Origin: Holophagae bacterium
GTDB lineage: Bacteria > Acidobacteriota > Holophagae > Acanthopleuribacterales > Acanthopleuribacteraceae
Reading direction: 5' to 3'
Length of the DNA stretch: 64,000 bases
Assembly (NCBI GenBank): GCA_030429565.1
Contig: JAUIFE010000003.1
Location: forward strand, 558,001-622,000
In this document: positions 42,485 through 51,830 of the stretch, piece after piece
How positions within the stretch are numbered: position 1 is the stretch's first letter
How the letters are laid out: each line of letters starts with the position of its first letter
Made by a program: the position numbers and the translations under genes
The notes under the pieces: model-generated
Databases searched by the model: none
Seen by the model: only the letters and a program-made list of their open reading frames with translations
What the model was told of the DNA's origin: nothing

Positions 42485-44481
42485 TATTGAACCTCCGCGC
42501 GGGTTTCATCAGGGCAGACCAACTCGTACAGGGCCGGCCCGTTTTGGTTGAGGGTGTCCACCAAGTCGAGTACGGTCGTCTCCGGCCAGGTCGTCGCGTT
42601 TTCGAAAAACACCGGGTTGCGTTGCTGTCCCAGATCCAAGCGGCCGGCCCTGAAACGGCGGCGCAATTCCCGGACCACGTCACATTGGGTTTCCGTGTCG
42701 GGGATTTGGTTGCCGGCAAGCAGTAAGACATCGTTTTCGCCGGCGCCGAAGCCTTGGTCCAAATACGCCAATTCGCGAATGTCCGTGATTTGGTTGTTGC
42801 GCAGGTCGATCTCAACTGGGTTGGGGATGAAAACCAACGAACGGACCACGTTGATTTGACCCCTCAAATCCAGTACCTGCAGGTTTCGCAAACGTTCAAT
42901 GCCGCGCAAATCCGTAAGGTTGGGATCACTCAGATCAATGACGGTCACGGCCAATGCTTCGATCCGATCCAACTGCTGGTTTTGGTTGGTGTCGTACCGG
43001 GAGAGCAAGTGATCGGCCAGAACCGGATCGTTAAACGGCACCTGTTCGCAGGTCGAGGCCACCCAGGCCTCACTGATGACGGCCAGGTTTTCGGTCGTCG
43101 GCTGTTCCGACGGCGTGGCCGCTTGATTGGCGTTGGGGAATTCGGGGTGCAACTGTGGCGGCGTGGCGGGACCCACCGCAGCGACCGTGAGGTCGAGATG
43201 CCAACGGGCCGACTGGTAATGATCGGTCCAGGGGCGCACGACAAAGTTTTGCGTGGTTTCCGACAAGTCGCCGTCGCCGGTGTACTGAACATAAGCACGT
43301 TTGGCGACCAAGCGGCCCTTCACCTCTTGCAGATCTTGGGCGTAGGCGTAAGCTTCGGAAAAGGCTGTCGGTCCGGTGAAACTGTCGGCATGGCACCAAA
43401 CCGCACCAACGGGCAGGCCGGCGCCGGCTTCAATAAGGTGCGGCGCGCCGTTGTCGTCCACGAGAACTGGAATGAACAGGTCGGGATTGTTGCGCAGGTC
43501 GACCGCCACCCGTGTGCCCTTAAGGATCCCCGGTTGTGGGCAGGAAAAGGCGACCTCGAAATCGCGTTGCAGCATGAGAAAGCGATTTTCGGCTTGGATG
43601 TCGTCACAAAGGTTGATAGAGGGGTTTCCGGCGAGGTTGCTTGAGATGTCGCAGCCCTGGAAGTTCAGACTCTGACGGGCAAGAATGCTGCCTGCCGGCG
43701 AAAACTCAGTGAAAACGACCTTGCCGAGCTCGATATCTTGGGCGCGACCCGCGTTCATCACGCCTTCGGTTGTGGCATCGTACAAAGTAGGCATGACGAT
43801 CACGTTGTTGTCTTCAAACATGAGGCCGTTGTAAAGCGATGAGGCGCTAAGGGAAGCGTTGAGGAACAAGGATCGCGCAGCGGTGGTGGCGGCTGAGGCC
43901 GGGTCGATCGTTGGAAAAGGCAAGGTGGCGGCACCGCGCCCGAAACGTTCTTGCAGAAACGAACGGGTGACCGGTGCACCCTGACCCAGGGTAATTTGAA
44001 CTGGGTGTTGGCTGCTGGGTGGCTCCGTGTTTTCACCAATGCGCACCCAATGCGAACTGGCTTGGCTAATGCGCAACCACAGTTCGCCTTCGCCTTGTTT
44101 GTGACGGACCAATGCCACCGCGTTAGGCGCGGCTGTTAACATGGCGGTGCCGTCATGGCTCATCAGCGTGAGCGGCAGGTAAATCGGGGTGCCGTCCGGG
44201 TTGTTGCCGTCGCTGTGGGTTAGTGAATCGGCCCATTGGATCGAGTGACTCAGCGCCAAACGCAGGTAAAAGGGCGCTTCGGCTGAAGCGTTGGCGAAAA
44301 TATCATTCTCGATTCGAATCTGGAGTACGCCCAGGTTGGTTTGTGGGGAGTGTTGATAAATTGGACGAATCTGAGTGTGAAGAGACATATCGGTTTGCGC
44401 ATATAGCGAGCATGTCCAGCCCAAAGATATGGCCAGACACAGCATCACCCATGTCGGAACGGGTTGCCGTTGTAATTGCAC
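42484..44481 (-). CDS. Secreted protein with EF-hand and leucine-rich segment
   Basis: A 665-residue exported protein: signal peptide (TWVMLCLAISLGWTCSLYAQ), an N-terminal domain shared with the downstream paralogue, then from about residue 490 a single EF-hand-like calcium loop (DTNQNQQLDRIE: D, N, N, D and E in the ligand positions). A leucine-rich segment follows (LTDLRGIERLRNLQVLDLRG, then VEIDLRNNQITDIREL), and a Cys-containing tail. This resembles surface proteins that bind other proteins. The start is GTG 44481 with AGGAG six bases upstream. First gene of a two-gene operon. Confidence 0.72.
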   Translation of the reverse strand: MQLQRQPVPTWVMLCLAISLGWTCSLYAQTDMSLHTQIRPIYQHSPQTNLGVLQIRIENDIFANASAEAPFYLRLALSHSIQWADSLTHSDGNNPDGTPIYLPLTLMSHDGTAMLTAAPNAVALVRHKQGEGELWLRISQASSHWVRIGENTEPPSSQHPVQITLGQGAPVTRSFLQERFGRGAATLPFPTIDPASAATTAARSLFLNASLSASSLYNGLMFEDNNVIVMPTLYDATTEGVMNAGRAQDIELGKVVFTEFSPAGSILARQSLNFQGCDISSNLAGNPSINLCDDIQAENRFLMLQRDFEVAFSCPQPGILKGTRVAVDLRNNPDLFIPVLVDDNGAPHLIEAGAGLPVGAVWCHADSFTGPTAFSEAYAYAQDLQEVKGRLVAKRAYVQYTGDGDLSETTQNFVVRPWTDHYQSARWHLDLTVAAVGPATPPQLHPEFPNANQAATPSEQPTTENLAVISEAWVASTCEQVPFNDPVLADHLLSRYDTNQNQQLDRIEALAVTVIDLSDPNLTDLRGIERLRNLQVLDLRGQINVVRSLVFIPNPVEIDLRNNQITDIRELAYLDQGFGAGENDVLLLAGNQIPDTETQCDVVRELRRRFRAGRLDLGQQRNPVFFENATTWPETTVLDLVDTLNQNGPALYELVCPDETRAEVQ

Positions 44482-45430
44482 GTTGTTCTCCTAATAAACA
44501 CTAAATAAGGTAGTTCGGTAAAACAGAGAAGGAAAAACGATAGATTCACGATAATTCGCCGTACAGGCGCGAACGCTCGTTGGGAAGGGTCAACCGACGT
44601 GCTTTTTTCCGGCGGTTGGTCCTTCACTACGGATCCAAGCTGTGTCAGCGTGACTGACGAGGATTTGTAGAGGGCACATTGAGCCAAAGAGACGCGAGGC
44701 GGTTTGACTATAGATCTGGCGCGAAATGGTTTGAAAAATGCGAACCGCGACCGTGCACCGCTTTGGGGTACACGGATCATTTTAAGATCTGAACTGAGCG
44801 ATATCGGGTAAGAGGACGTTGCAGACCACAGGGCCGGCTACAAGCATCGCGCGTTTTCGCGCTACTTTGGTTTTGGGTTTAAGGTCCGGCTGAAAGGGGC
44901 TGTTCTTAACAGGCATAGTCTTGACTGCCCTGCGAGGTCTTGTCAAGTAAAGGCAAGCTATTTGTTTCGCTTATCTTGACCTCGTTCTAGGTACCTGTCC
45001 GCCGTCAGCCCTTGCGTTGTAGGGGCACCTGGTGTCTGACCTAAACTAAGTGATTCGGGTGGATAAAATCGCGCCTTTTCTTGACCAAAGACGCGTCAAG
45101 CCTTGCTGCGAAACGATTTGGAAAAACACACCGGGGTCGCGTTCGGCGCGTACGGGTAAGTTCGTCGAGCATTTTTACCAAATGTTGCTACCCAACGCTT
45201 GACGCAGGAAACGTCAATAGTTGGACGATTTCGCCGCCAAGCGTCGCTTCGTTTCGGTCTGAGGCCGATTCTCAAACGCGTCCTTGTGATTCGACGGCCC
45301 GCGCACGCGTGTGCCAGAGTATGCTAAGCTCGCCCGAACGCTTACCGATGCACCGGCCAATGGGGCACGTGGTTGTTCCTCGGTGTCTGATCGGCCTCCG
45401 GTGAAACCAGGATATCCAGAGGTGGTGATC
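44482..45430. other. Gene-free region with interspersed repeat
   Basis: These 949 bases between the divergent operons hold no convincing gene. The left part should carry the promoter of the secreted-protein pair. The right half carries repeat copy B (45039-45196) and, just after it, a second hairpin-like TTGACG...CGTCAA at about 45198-45216. Short open frames across the repeat are considered non-coding. Confidence 0.55.
45039..45196 (-). repeat. Interspersed intergenic repeat, copy B
   Basis: The reverse complement of this stretch aligns to 11853-12009 over its whole length. Shared blocks are ACCTAAACT.AG..ATTCGGGTGG at one end and GTTGGGT.GCAA at the other. The inner hairpin TTGAC...GTCAA (45081-45099) sits at the same place as the hairpin in copy A with different base pairs. 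Confidence 0.75.
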
Positions 45431-46066
45431 GTGACCGCAACCTTTTTAGACTTTCCGCAACTGTGGCGGCGCGTTTGCGGCGTCGACGGCACGGCCCGTC
45501 TGGTGGCCTTACGGGCGGCCTATGGTGAATCCCATCGCGCTTACCACAACCTCGACCATGTTCACGCTTGCCTGGGTGAACTCGACGCCGTTTTTTTGAT
45601 GCGTGACGGCGATGCTGCCGTTCATTGGGATGCGATTGCCGTTGCGCTGTGGTATCACGACGCCGTTTATCGCATTGGTCACGCGGCCAATGAAAAAGAC
45701 AGCGCCGCTTGGGCGCAACGCGATCTCAGCGCCGACGGCGCGTCACCTGATTTTGCCGAACGGGTTGTCCAACTCATTCTGGCCACCGAGCATCAGGCCG
45801 AACCTCAGGCCGGTGACGAACAGTTGTTGGTGGATTTGGACTTGGGCATTTTGGGGCAACCGGCCGCCGTTTACGACCGCTTCGAACAGGCGATTCGCGC
45901 CGAGTATCGTCGCGTGCCAGGTTTCATTTATCGCCGCAAACGGGCCGAGATTTTGCGCGGTTTCCTCGGGCGATCCACCATTTACCACACGCCCCATCTG
46001 CACGCGGCATGGGAGCAACAAGCGCGTGCTAATTTGGCGCGCGCCATCGAGGCTTTGGTTGGCTGA
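45431..46066 (+). CDS. HD-superfamily predicted metal-dependent phosphohydrolase (COG4339-like)
   Basis: A 211-residue soluble protein. HD-type metal ligands are visible in order: YHNLDHVHACL (His, His-Asp region), AVALWYHDAVY (the HD pair) and a later LILATEH helix with DLDLGILG (Asp). That arrangement matches the COG4339 family of predicted HD hydrolases, whose substrates are unknown. GTG 45431 has AGAGGTG about seven bases upstream; an in-frame ATG 40 codons earlier precedes a stretch unlike the family. The stop overlaps the start of the following hydrolase gene by eight bases, so both are probably translated together. Confidence 0.78.
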   Translation: MTATFLDFPQLWRRVCGVDGTARLVALRAAYGESHRAYHNLDHVHACLGELDAVFLMRDGDAAVHWDAIAVALWYHDAVYRIGHAANEKDSAAWAQRDLSADGASPDFAERVVQLILATEHQAEPQAGDEQLLVDLDLGILGQPAAVYDRFEQAIRAEYRRVPGFIYRRKRAEILRGFLGRSTIYHTPHLHAAWEQQARANLARAIEALVG

Positions 46067-47105
46067 TTTAGAACCACCCCACTCCCTGCGCGCATTTTTG
46101 GATTTGCGTCGACCCAAACCCTTACGACCGCCATGGTGGGCGCGCGGCGGGCATCGTCAAACCATCCTCGCTCATCTGCTCGCCAAAGCCGGTCCGCTGT
46201 CGCCTTTTACCACTGAAACCATTGATCTAAACGGTGGCGACCGCTTGGTGACCCGCTATTGGGAAGGCCACCAAGCGACCGTGGTTTACCTGTTCCACGG
46301 CTTGGGTGGCAGTGCCGCCGCCGACTACATGGGTCGTACCGCCCGCGTCGCCGAACGCCGTGGTTTTCACGTTTTTGCCGCCAACCATCGCGGTTGTGGC
46401 GAAGGCGAGGGCTTGGCGCGTGAGCCCTACCATTCGGGGCGCGGCGAGGACATTGCCGCCGTCATTCGGCACGGTCGCGCGCGTTTCCCTGAGGCGCGCC
46501 ACTTGGCTGTTGGTTTTTCCCTGTCTGGCAACGCCTTGTTGTTATTACTGGCCGGCCAACGCGGCGAGACTTTGCCCGATGCCGCCGTTGCCGTCAATGC
46601 GCCGATCCAGCTCGAACCGGCTGCAATTGCGATTAAGTCCGGCTTCAACCGGCTTTACGACGTGCGTTTTGTGCTGCGTTTGCGTCGCGCCGTGATGCAA
46701 CGCCAAGCCGCCGGTTTGGAATCCGAACCCTACCGCATTCCGCCTTGGACCACCTTGCACGATTTCGATAACCTCTACACCGCGCCGGCCGGCGGTTTTC
46801 GCGACCGCGAGCATTACTACCATTCCTGCTCCACCAAACCCCATTTGGCCGCCATCCAGACGCCGACCGTGTTGCTGTCGTCCGTCGACGACCCGATCGT
46901 GCGGTGGATCGATTACGAAGAGGCGGCCCTCTCCGATGCAGTCTTTTTACACCGCGAGGCGGTCGGGGGTCACATGGGTTACCTCAGCGCCGAGGATACA
47001 CCCTACGGTTCGCGTTTCTGGCTCGACTACGCGCTTGATTGTTACCTGGACGCCTTTCACTGCCACCTGCACGCCGGCTGCGAAAAAGGTGATCTCGCCA
47101 CCTAG
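46059..47105 (+). CDS. Alpha/beta hydrolase of the YheT family
   Basis: A 348-residue soluble hydrolase. N-terminal RPPWWARGGHRQTILAHL is typical of the YheT/COG0429 group, whose members are carboxylesterase-like with uncertain natural substrates. The oxyanion region is VVYLFHGLGGS, the nucleophile Ser is in VGFSLSGN, the Asp in SSVDDPIV and the His in VGGHMGYL, so the triad is complete. The start is TTG 46059 with GAGG six bases upstream, overlapping the end of the HD gene by eight bases; the long open frame further upstream is an out-of-frame reading of that gene. Confidence 0.88.
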   Translation: MADLEPPHSLRAFLDLRRPKPLRPPWWARGGHRQTILAHLLAKAGPLSPFTTETIDLNGGDRLVTRYWEGHQATVVYLFHGLGGSAAADYMGRTARVAERRGFHVFAANHRGCGEGEGLAREPYHSGRGEDIAAVIRHGRARFPEARHLAVGFSLSGNALLLLLAGQRGETLPDAAVAVNAPIQLEPAAIAIKSGFNRLYDVRFVLRLRRAVMQRQAAGLESEPYRIPPWTTLHDFDNLYTAPAGGFRDREHYYHSCSTKPHLAAIQTPTVLLSSVDDPIVRWIDYEEAALSDAVFLHREAVGGHMGYLSAEDTPYGSRFWLDYALDCYLDAFHCHLHAGCEKGDLAT

Positions 47106-47893
47106 CCTTAAACCGTGTCGGTCGGGGTTGCCAGAGCTAGTTTACGGCTGAGCCAAATCAACAGCATTCATGGTGACAGTCTTGAACATTCATGGTGACA
47201 GTCTTGTGTAAGCGTTTGGTTCAAATGGTTTATAGGCGCGGGTTGGCGATTTTGTGCTTCGAAGTGGGAAAGGGTGAAGACGTGGGGCGTGATCATTACG
47301 GTCTGAAGTGAATCTGGGCGATGGTTTGGCAACAGCATTCATGGTGACAGTCTTGTGTAAGCGTTTGGTTCAAATGGTTTATAGGCGCGGGTTGGCGATT
47401 TTGTGCTTCGAAGTGGGAAAGGGTGAAGACGTGGGGCGTGATCATTACGGTCTGAAGTGAATCTGGGCGATGGTTTGGTATGTGAGGTTCGGGGAGGGTT
47501 CGGGGTGACAGCCTTGTGTAAAAGTTTGTTTTAAGCGGTTTATTGTGTCCTGGGGCAGTGGCGCGGGTGTGAGCCGGCGACATGAGATCTAGCCTGGGTT
47601 GGGATTTTTCAGCGTGTTTTTTTTGTGTTAGCCACATTTAGGGTTATTGTTTGGCTTTATCGCGCCGACACAGTTCTCTTTGGCTTTGCTAACGGCTTTG
47701 TGACGTGCTTGCGCGTTAAGGATGTGGCGGGTTTTCCGTGCTGGGGTGCGCGCCGCCGCAATTTTTTTGGCCGCAGGCGACTGCCTTTTTCGCCCTAAAT
47801 CCCGTAGCATGGAAAGGGTGTCGCATATGGGGCCCCACCAAGAATATTTAAACTATTGGATCGAAACATCAACACAGTGAGGAGTGAGCCTGT
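47106..47893. other. Gene-free region with tandem duplication
   Basis: These 788 bases contain the tandem repeat at 47159-47545 and otherwise no convincing gene. The right end should carry the promoter of the Hsp70-type gene. A basic 60-codon minus-strand frame (47628-47810) lacks a ribosome site and is left out. Confidence 0.6.
47159..47545. repeat. Perfect 143-bp tandem duplication with short motif copies
   Basis: The block 47187-47329 is repeated at 47336-47478 with no difference I can find (period 149). The 20-base motif CATTCATGGTGACAGTCTTG occurs at 47165, 47187 and 47336, preceded by CAACAG at the first and third. A worn copy (GGGGTGACAGCCTTGTGTAA...) is at about 47502-47545. Identity of the two long copies implies a recent duplication. 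Confidence 0.9.
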
Positions 47894-49603
47894 ATGACTA
47901 GTTGGGCTATTGATTTGGGAACCAGCAATACCGCCGTTGCGCGTTGGGACGACCAAAACAACGAACCGCGCATGGGCCATTTTCCCGATATCGCCCGCGA
48001 AGCCGAAGAAGGGCGAGATCTCGAGGTGCGCTATTCGATTCCTTCGGCGACCTACCTCAATGAGCGTGACTTCTGGGGGCGCCGTCTCTACCAATATCGC
48101 TGGATGCGGCGCTGGTTGCCGACCCCTTATCAAGGCTTGATCGGTCGTGCTGCGCTGGAGCAAAACAAACAGGCCTCGAGCGCCCAATTTGTGCGTTCCT
48201 TTAAAACCGCCCTTATGCGCGATAGTTACCGCACCTTGGGTCGGGTTAAAACCAAAACCGTCGGCGCGCGCGTGGTGGCGACCACCTTTCTGTTTGAGTT
48301 GATGCAATTTATTAAAAACAAAGACGGTAAATGGCCGCGCCGCTTGGTTTTTGGCACGCCGGTCGACAGCTTCGAGCCCTACCGCGCCGTACTCAAGGAA
48401 ATTGCCCGCGAAATCGGCGTCCGCAAAGTGGGTTTTGTCGATGAACCGGTGGCGGCGGCGCTGGGTTACGGCCTGTCGATTCGCGACGACCGGCCCGTGT
48501 TGGTGATTGATTTTGGGGCCGGCACGCTGGATTTGGCACTGATTCGCATGACTAAAAGTAAAAGCGAAAAGATTGGCGCCTGTGAAGTATTGGCCAAGGA
48601 AGGTCTGGTACTCGGCGGCAACCACGTCGATGCCTGGCTGTTCGAAAAGTTTGCCGCTGAAAAAGGCTATCACCTACAAGGCATTAACGAAATGGTGGCG
48701 CAGTGGTGGTACAACGCCATGCTCGCCGAGGCCTGTCGGGTTAAAGAACGCCTCTTTTTTGAGGAGGAAACCTTTTTTTCATTGGAACCACCCGAGCGGC
48801 TGCGTTCGCTCGACGCCATTTTACAAATGCAAGGCGGCCCGCGTCGCGATCCCGTCGAGGTCAGTCGCACCGATTTGATTGATCTCCTGGACGAAAAAGG
48901 TCTCTATCGCTCACTTAAAGACGCGATCCGCACCATCGAGCGTCAGGCGAGTCGACACGGTATCACCAGTAAAGACATTGGTGAAGTGCTGATGGTCGGC
49001 GGGTCGACCTTGTTGCCGCAGGTCTATTCGGTGGTGGAGCAGCACTTTGGTCGCGACCGCGTGCGTGCCTGGCAGCCGTTTTTTGCCGTCGCTTATGGCG
49101 CCAGTGTTTTTGCCGACGGCGGCCGGCGCACTTCCGATTTCATTACCCACGATTACGCCATTCAAATCTTTGATGCCGCCGCCAAAAAGAAGGATTACCA
49201 AACGATTGTGCCGGCGGGGACGCATTTCCCGACGCCCAAAGACTTCAGCAAACAGTTTTTTGTGCCGACCTGCGCGGGGGGTGAACCGGAAGATCTGTTC
49301 CGTTTGGTGATCTGCGAACTGGGCCGCCACCGTCAGGAGGTCGACGAGTTTGTTTGGGACGCGCAGGGTAAGTTACACAAGGCCGGTGACGACCGGGAAC
49401 CGGGTGGCCGATTGGTCATTCCGCTCAACGAGCAAGACCCAACGCTGGGCCGGCTCGATCCGCCGCATCAGCCGAGCGACCGCAAAGCGCGCCTGGAGAT
49501 CGCCTTTGGCATCAACGAAGACCGTTGGTTGATTGCAACGGTGACGGACATAAAAACCAACAAGGTGCTCATGAAAGAACGTGCGGTGGTGCGGTTGAAA
49601 TAA
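47894..49603 (+). CDS. Stand-alone Hsp70/actin-fold ATPase
   Basis: A 569-residue Hsp70-superfamily protein. The actin-fold nucleotide site is complete: WAIDLGTSNTAVARW (phosphate 1), PVLVIDFGAGTLDLALI (phosphate 2) and GEVLMVGGSTLLPQV (adenosine), with FVDEPVAAALGYGL in the connecting region. The C-terminal part (about 430-569) is shorter than the DnaK substrate domain and lacks a lid, so it is a DnaK-like solo ATPase, not DnaK itself. AGGAG lies nine bases before ATG 47894. No dnaJ or grpE is nearby; it converges with the Kef-type gene with six bases between the stops. Confidence 0.87.
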   Translation: MTSWAIDLGTSNTAVARWDDQNNEPRMGHFPDIAREAEEGRDLEVRYSIPSATYLNERDFWGRRLYQYRWMRRWLPTPYQGLIGRAALEQNKQASSAQFVRSFKTALMRDSYRTLGRVKTKTVGARVVATTFLFELMQFIKNKDGKWPRRLVFGTPVDSFEPYRAVLKEIAREIGVRKVGFVDEPVAAALGYGLSIRDDRPVLVIDFGAGTLDLALIRMTKSKSEKIGACEVLAKEGLVLGGNHVDAWLFEKFAAEKGYHLQGINEMVAQWWYNAMLAEACRVKERLFFEEETFFSLEPPERLRSLDAILQMQGGPRRDPVEVSRTDLIDLLDEKGLYRSLKDAIRTIERQASRHGITSKDIGEVLMVGGSTLLPQVYSVVEQHFGRDRVRAWQPFFAVAYGASVFADGGRRTSDFITHDYAIQIFDAAAKKKDYQTIVPAGTHFPTPKDFSKQFFVPTCAGGEPEDLFRLVICELGRHRQEVDEFVWDAQGKLHKAGDDREPGGRLVIPLNEQDPTLGRLDPPHQPSDRKARLEIAFGINEDRWLIATVTDIKTNKVLMKERAVVRLK

Positions 49604-49609
49604 GCCGAT

Positions 49610-51694
49610 CTAGGCGATAGGTTGCGTCGACGCTTCGGTTAGGGCGGTGGTCAGCGTGGCTGCTGACTCGGCCGGCGCGGTTACGAGTCGGCGTGCTTTT
49701 TCCACCGCTTCCTCGGTGCCGGTGACGAACAAGAGATCTTCGGCGTGGATGATTTCGGAGCCGGTGGGGAGCACGACATCGGTGCCCTCGCGGTGAATGG
49801 CAACCACCAAGGCGCCGGAACGTGCGCGCAAGTTGAGTTCCGACAACGTTTTCCCAACGACGGGTAATCCCTCCATGATGAAGATGCCGTCCATGCGATC
49901 CAAATCAGGGAAAAAGGCCGGCGGCGTGGTTTCTTCAACGCCGTCGGTGCGCTGCCGGTTGAGGAAGGCAATCAGCCGCTCGGCTTCCGAGCGAATTTCG
50001 GCGTCGAAACGACCGGCCGAGCGCCACAGAAACCCGAGCATGAGGGTGATGCCGGCGGTTAGGACGGCCAAGGACGCGAGTGAACCCACTAGCGGCCACA
50101 GGATGGCGGCGCCCGGAATGCCGACCCCCATGGTGACCAACACGCGAATCGAGGCGCGCAGCAGCGCCGCGGCGATGGGTGTTAACGGTGTATTGCCGCG
50201 CGCACGCCGCTCGGCAATGCCCTGTAATAGGCTCTCAACGAGCTTGTGGGTATTGCGAATAATCCCGAGCAGCAGGGGAATTGAGATCACAAAATAAACG
50301 ACCAAGATGGTGATTTTGGCCTGGGCCGGGTTCAACCCCAAAAAGTCGGCGACATAGTCGGTCATTGGCGTGAAGGTGAACATGACAATGCCGGTCAGCA
50401 AGACCCAGCCGGCAGCGTCGAGCACAATGGCCCGCACCGCCCGGCGGCGCGGCGATTGACGGTTGCCGCCACCGCGTTGCAATCCAGACAACCAACCTTC
50501 GTAAACGACAATCGTGTTTTTCAAACGATCGGGCAGGTTGTGGTCGACAAACGCGGTAATGCGAGGCGCCAATTTGACGAAAAGTGGTGTGGTGAAGGCG
50601 GTTAACACGGCGACGGTAACCATAATGGGTTGCAGGCCGGGCCGCACTACGCCGGCACCGATGCCGATGGCGGCAATAATAAACCCAAATTCACCGACTT
50701 GACCCAGGCTCAAGCCGGCGGTAAGCGATTTTTTGAGGCCGTTCCCGGACAACACACCGGCGATGGCGATACTCAGCAACTGAAAACTAATGACGCCGGC
50801 AAACACCAGCAGGGCCGAGGCGCTATTTTCGAGTGCCAGACGTGGGTCGACGGTCATACCGATCGAAACGAAAAAGATGGCGGCGAAGATGTCTTTGACC
50901 GGTTGGATGGGGTGCACCACATCGTGGCCGTGGCCGGATTCGGAAACCAACAAGCCGGCGACAAAGGCGCCGAGGGCGACTGAGTAGCCGAGGTGTTCGG
51001 CGAGTAAGGAGAAACTGAAACAGATGCCGACAGCGGTCACAATGAGCACTTCATCGTTTTTATAGGCCATCACGTGACGTACCAAACGGGGAACCACCAT
51101 CAGGCCGATCGCCACCATCAAAGCAAGGGTTAGCAGTAATTTACCAAGGGTCAGGGCCAGGCTTCCGAGTGAAACCGAACCGCTTTCGGCGACCGCGCTC
51201 ATGGCGGCCACAAGGGCGATGGCGGCCACGTCTTGAAGCACCAAAATGCCCAATACAAAGGTTCGCACTTCCTTGGCCACGGGCGTGTCTTCGAAAATTT
51301 TACTGACCAACATGGTCGATGAAATACAGATACAGGCGCCGAGAAACATGGCCTCCACATGGGTCCAGCCAAGCGCGAGACCAAGCGAAAACCCCAAAAA
51401 CAACATGCTGCCGATTTCAATTAATGCGGCAAAACCGGCCACCGGTAAGATCTTGAAAAGTTTGGCGAGTTGAAATTCCAGGCCGATGTAGAACATAACC
51501 AAAACGACGCCGAACTCAGACAGGGCGTGGACGCGGTTGCTATCGGCAAAGAGGGGAATGGGAATGTAGGGCCCCACAATCAGGCCGGCGGCCAAGAAGC
51601 CGAGAATGCTGGGCTGGTTAATTTTTCGACACAGAATACTAGTGCCGGTGGCGACACCTAAAACAATCCCCAAATCGTGGACGAAACTGGCCAA
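49610..51694 (-). CDS. Kef-type K+/H+ (CPA2) antiporter with C-terminal RCK_C/TrkA-C domain
   Basis: A 694-residue inner-membrane protein. About twelve helices form the CPA2 transporter domain (INQPSILGFLAAGLIVGP, FGVVLVMFYIGLEF, VFAGVISFQLLS). A second hydrophobic region (about 420-560) resembles a small mechanosensitive or extra membrane module. The C-terminal 120 residues are a TrkA-C domain (VVGKTLSELNLRARSGALVVAIHREG, then EDLLFVTGTEEAVEKARRLV) that usually binds nucleotides or c-di-AMP. It would exchange K+ or Na+ for H+. The RCK_N half usually seen in KefB/C is not present. Confidence 0.87.
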   Translation of the reverse strand: MASFVHDLGIVLGVATGTSILCRKINQPSILGFLAAGLIVGPYIPIPLFADSNRVHALSEFGVVLVMFYIGLEFQLAKLFKILPVAGFAALIEIGSMLFLGFSLGLALGWTHVEAMFLGACICISSTMLVSKIFEDTPVAKEVRTFVLGILVLQDVAAIALVAAMSAVAESGSVSLGSLALTLGKLLLTLALMVAIGLMVVPRLVRHVMAYKNDEVLIVTAVGICFSFSLLAEHLGYSVALGAFVAGLLVSESGHGHDVVHPIQPVKDIFAAIFFVSIGMTVDPRLALENSASALLVFAGVISFQLLSIAIAGVLSGNGLKKSLTAGLSLGQVGEFGFIIAAIGIGAGVVRPGLQPIMVTVAVLTAFTTPLFVKLAPRITAFVDHNLPDRLKNTIVVYEGWLSGLQRGGGNRQSPRRRAVRAIVLDAAGWVLLTGIVMFTFTPMTDYVADFLGLNPAQAKITILVVYFVISIPLLLGIIRNTHKLVESLLQGIAERRARGNTPLTPIAAALLRASIRVLVTMGVGIPGAAILWPLVGSLASLAVLTAGITLMLGFLWRSAGRFDAEIRSEAERLIAFLNRQRTDGVEETTPPAFFPDLDRMDGIFIMEGLPVVGKTLSELNLRARSGALVVAIHREGTDVVLPTGSEIIHAEDLLFVTGTEEAVEKARRLVTAPAESAATLTTALTEASTQPIA

Positions 51695-51830
51695 GCGGCC
51701 TCCTCGGCAGGGACCGTGCGGCGCGCGGTGACGGTCCTAGGTTCCAGAGTCGGTGAGGGTCGGAGCAGACGAGGCTATTGTAACCGAGTTCGCTTGCAAT
51801 TGGCGCGGGGAGTCCGTTGCTAATTCGCGC

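Noticed and set aside
44445..44780. 111-codon minus-strand frame upstream of the EF-hand/leucine-rich gene
   Set aside because: It overlaps the true GTG start and its Shine-Dalgarno site and has no protein-like pattern.
47628..47810. Basic Lys/Ala-rich 60-codon minus-strand frame
   Set aside because: Composition is protein-like, but there is no ribosome site and no known family; evidence too weak for a gene call.
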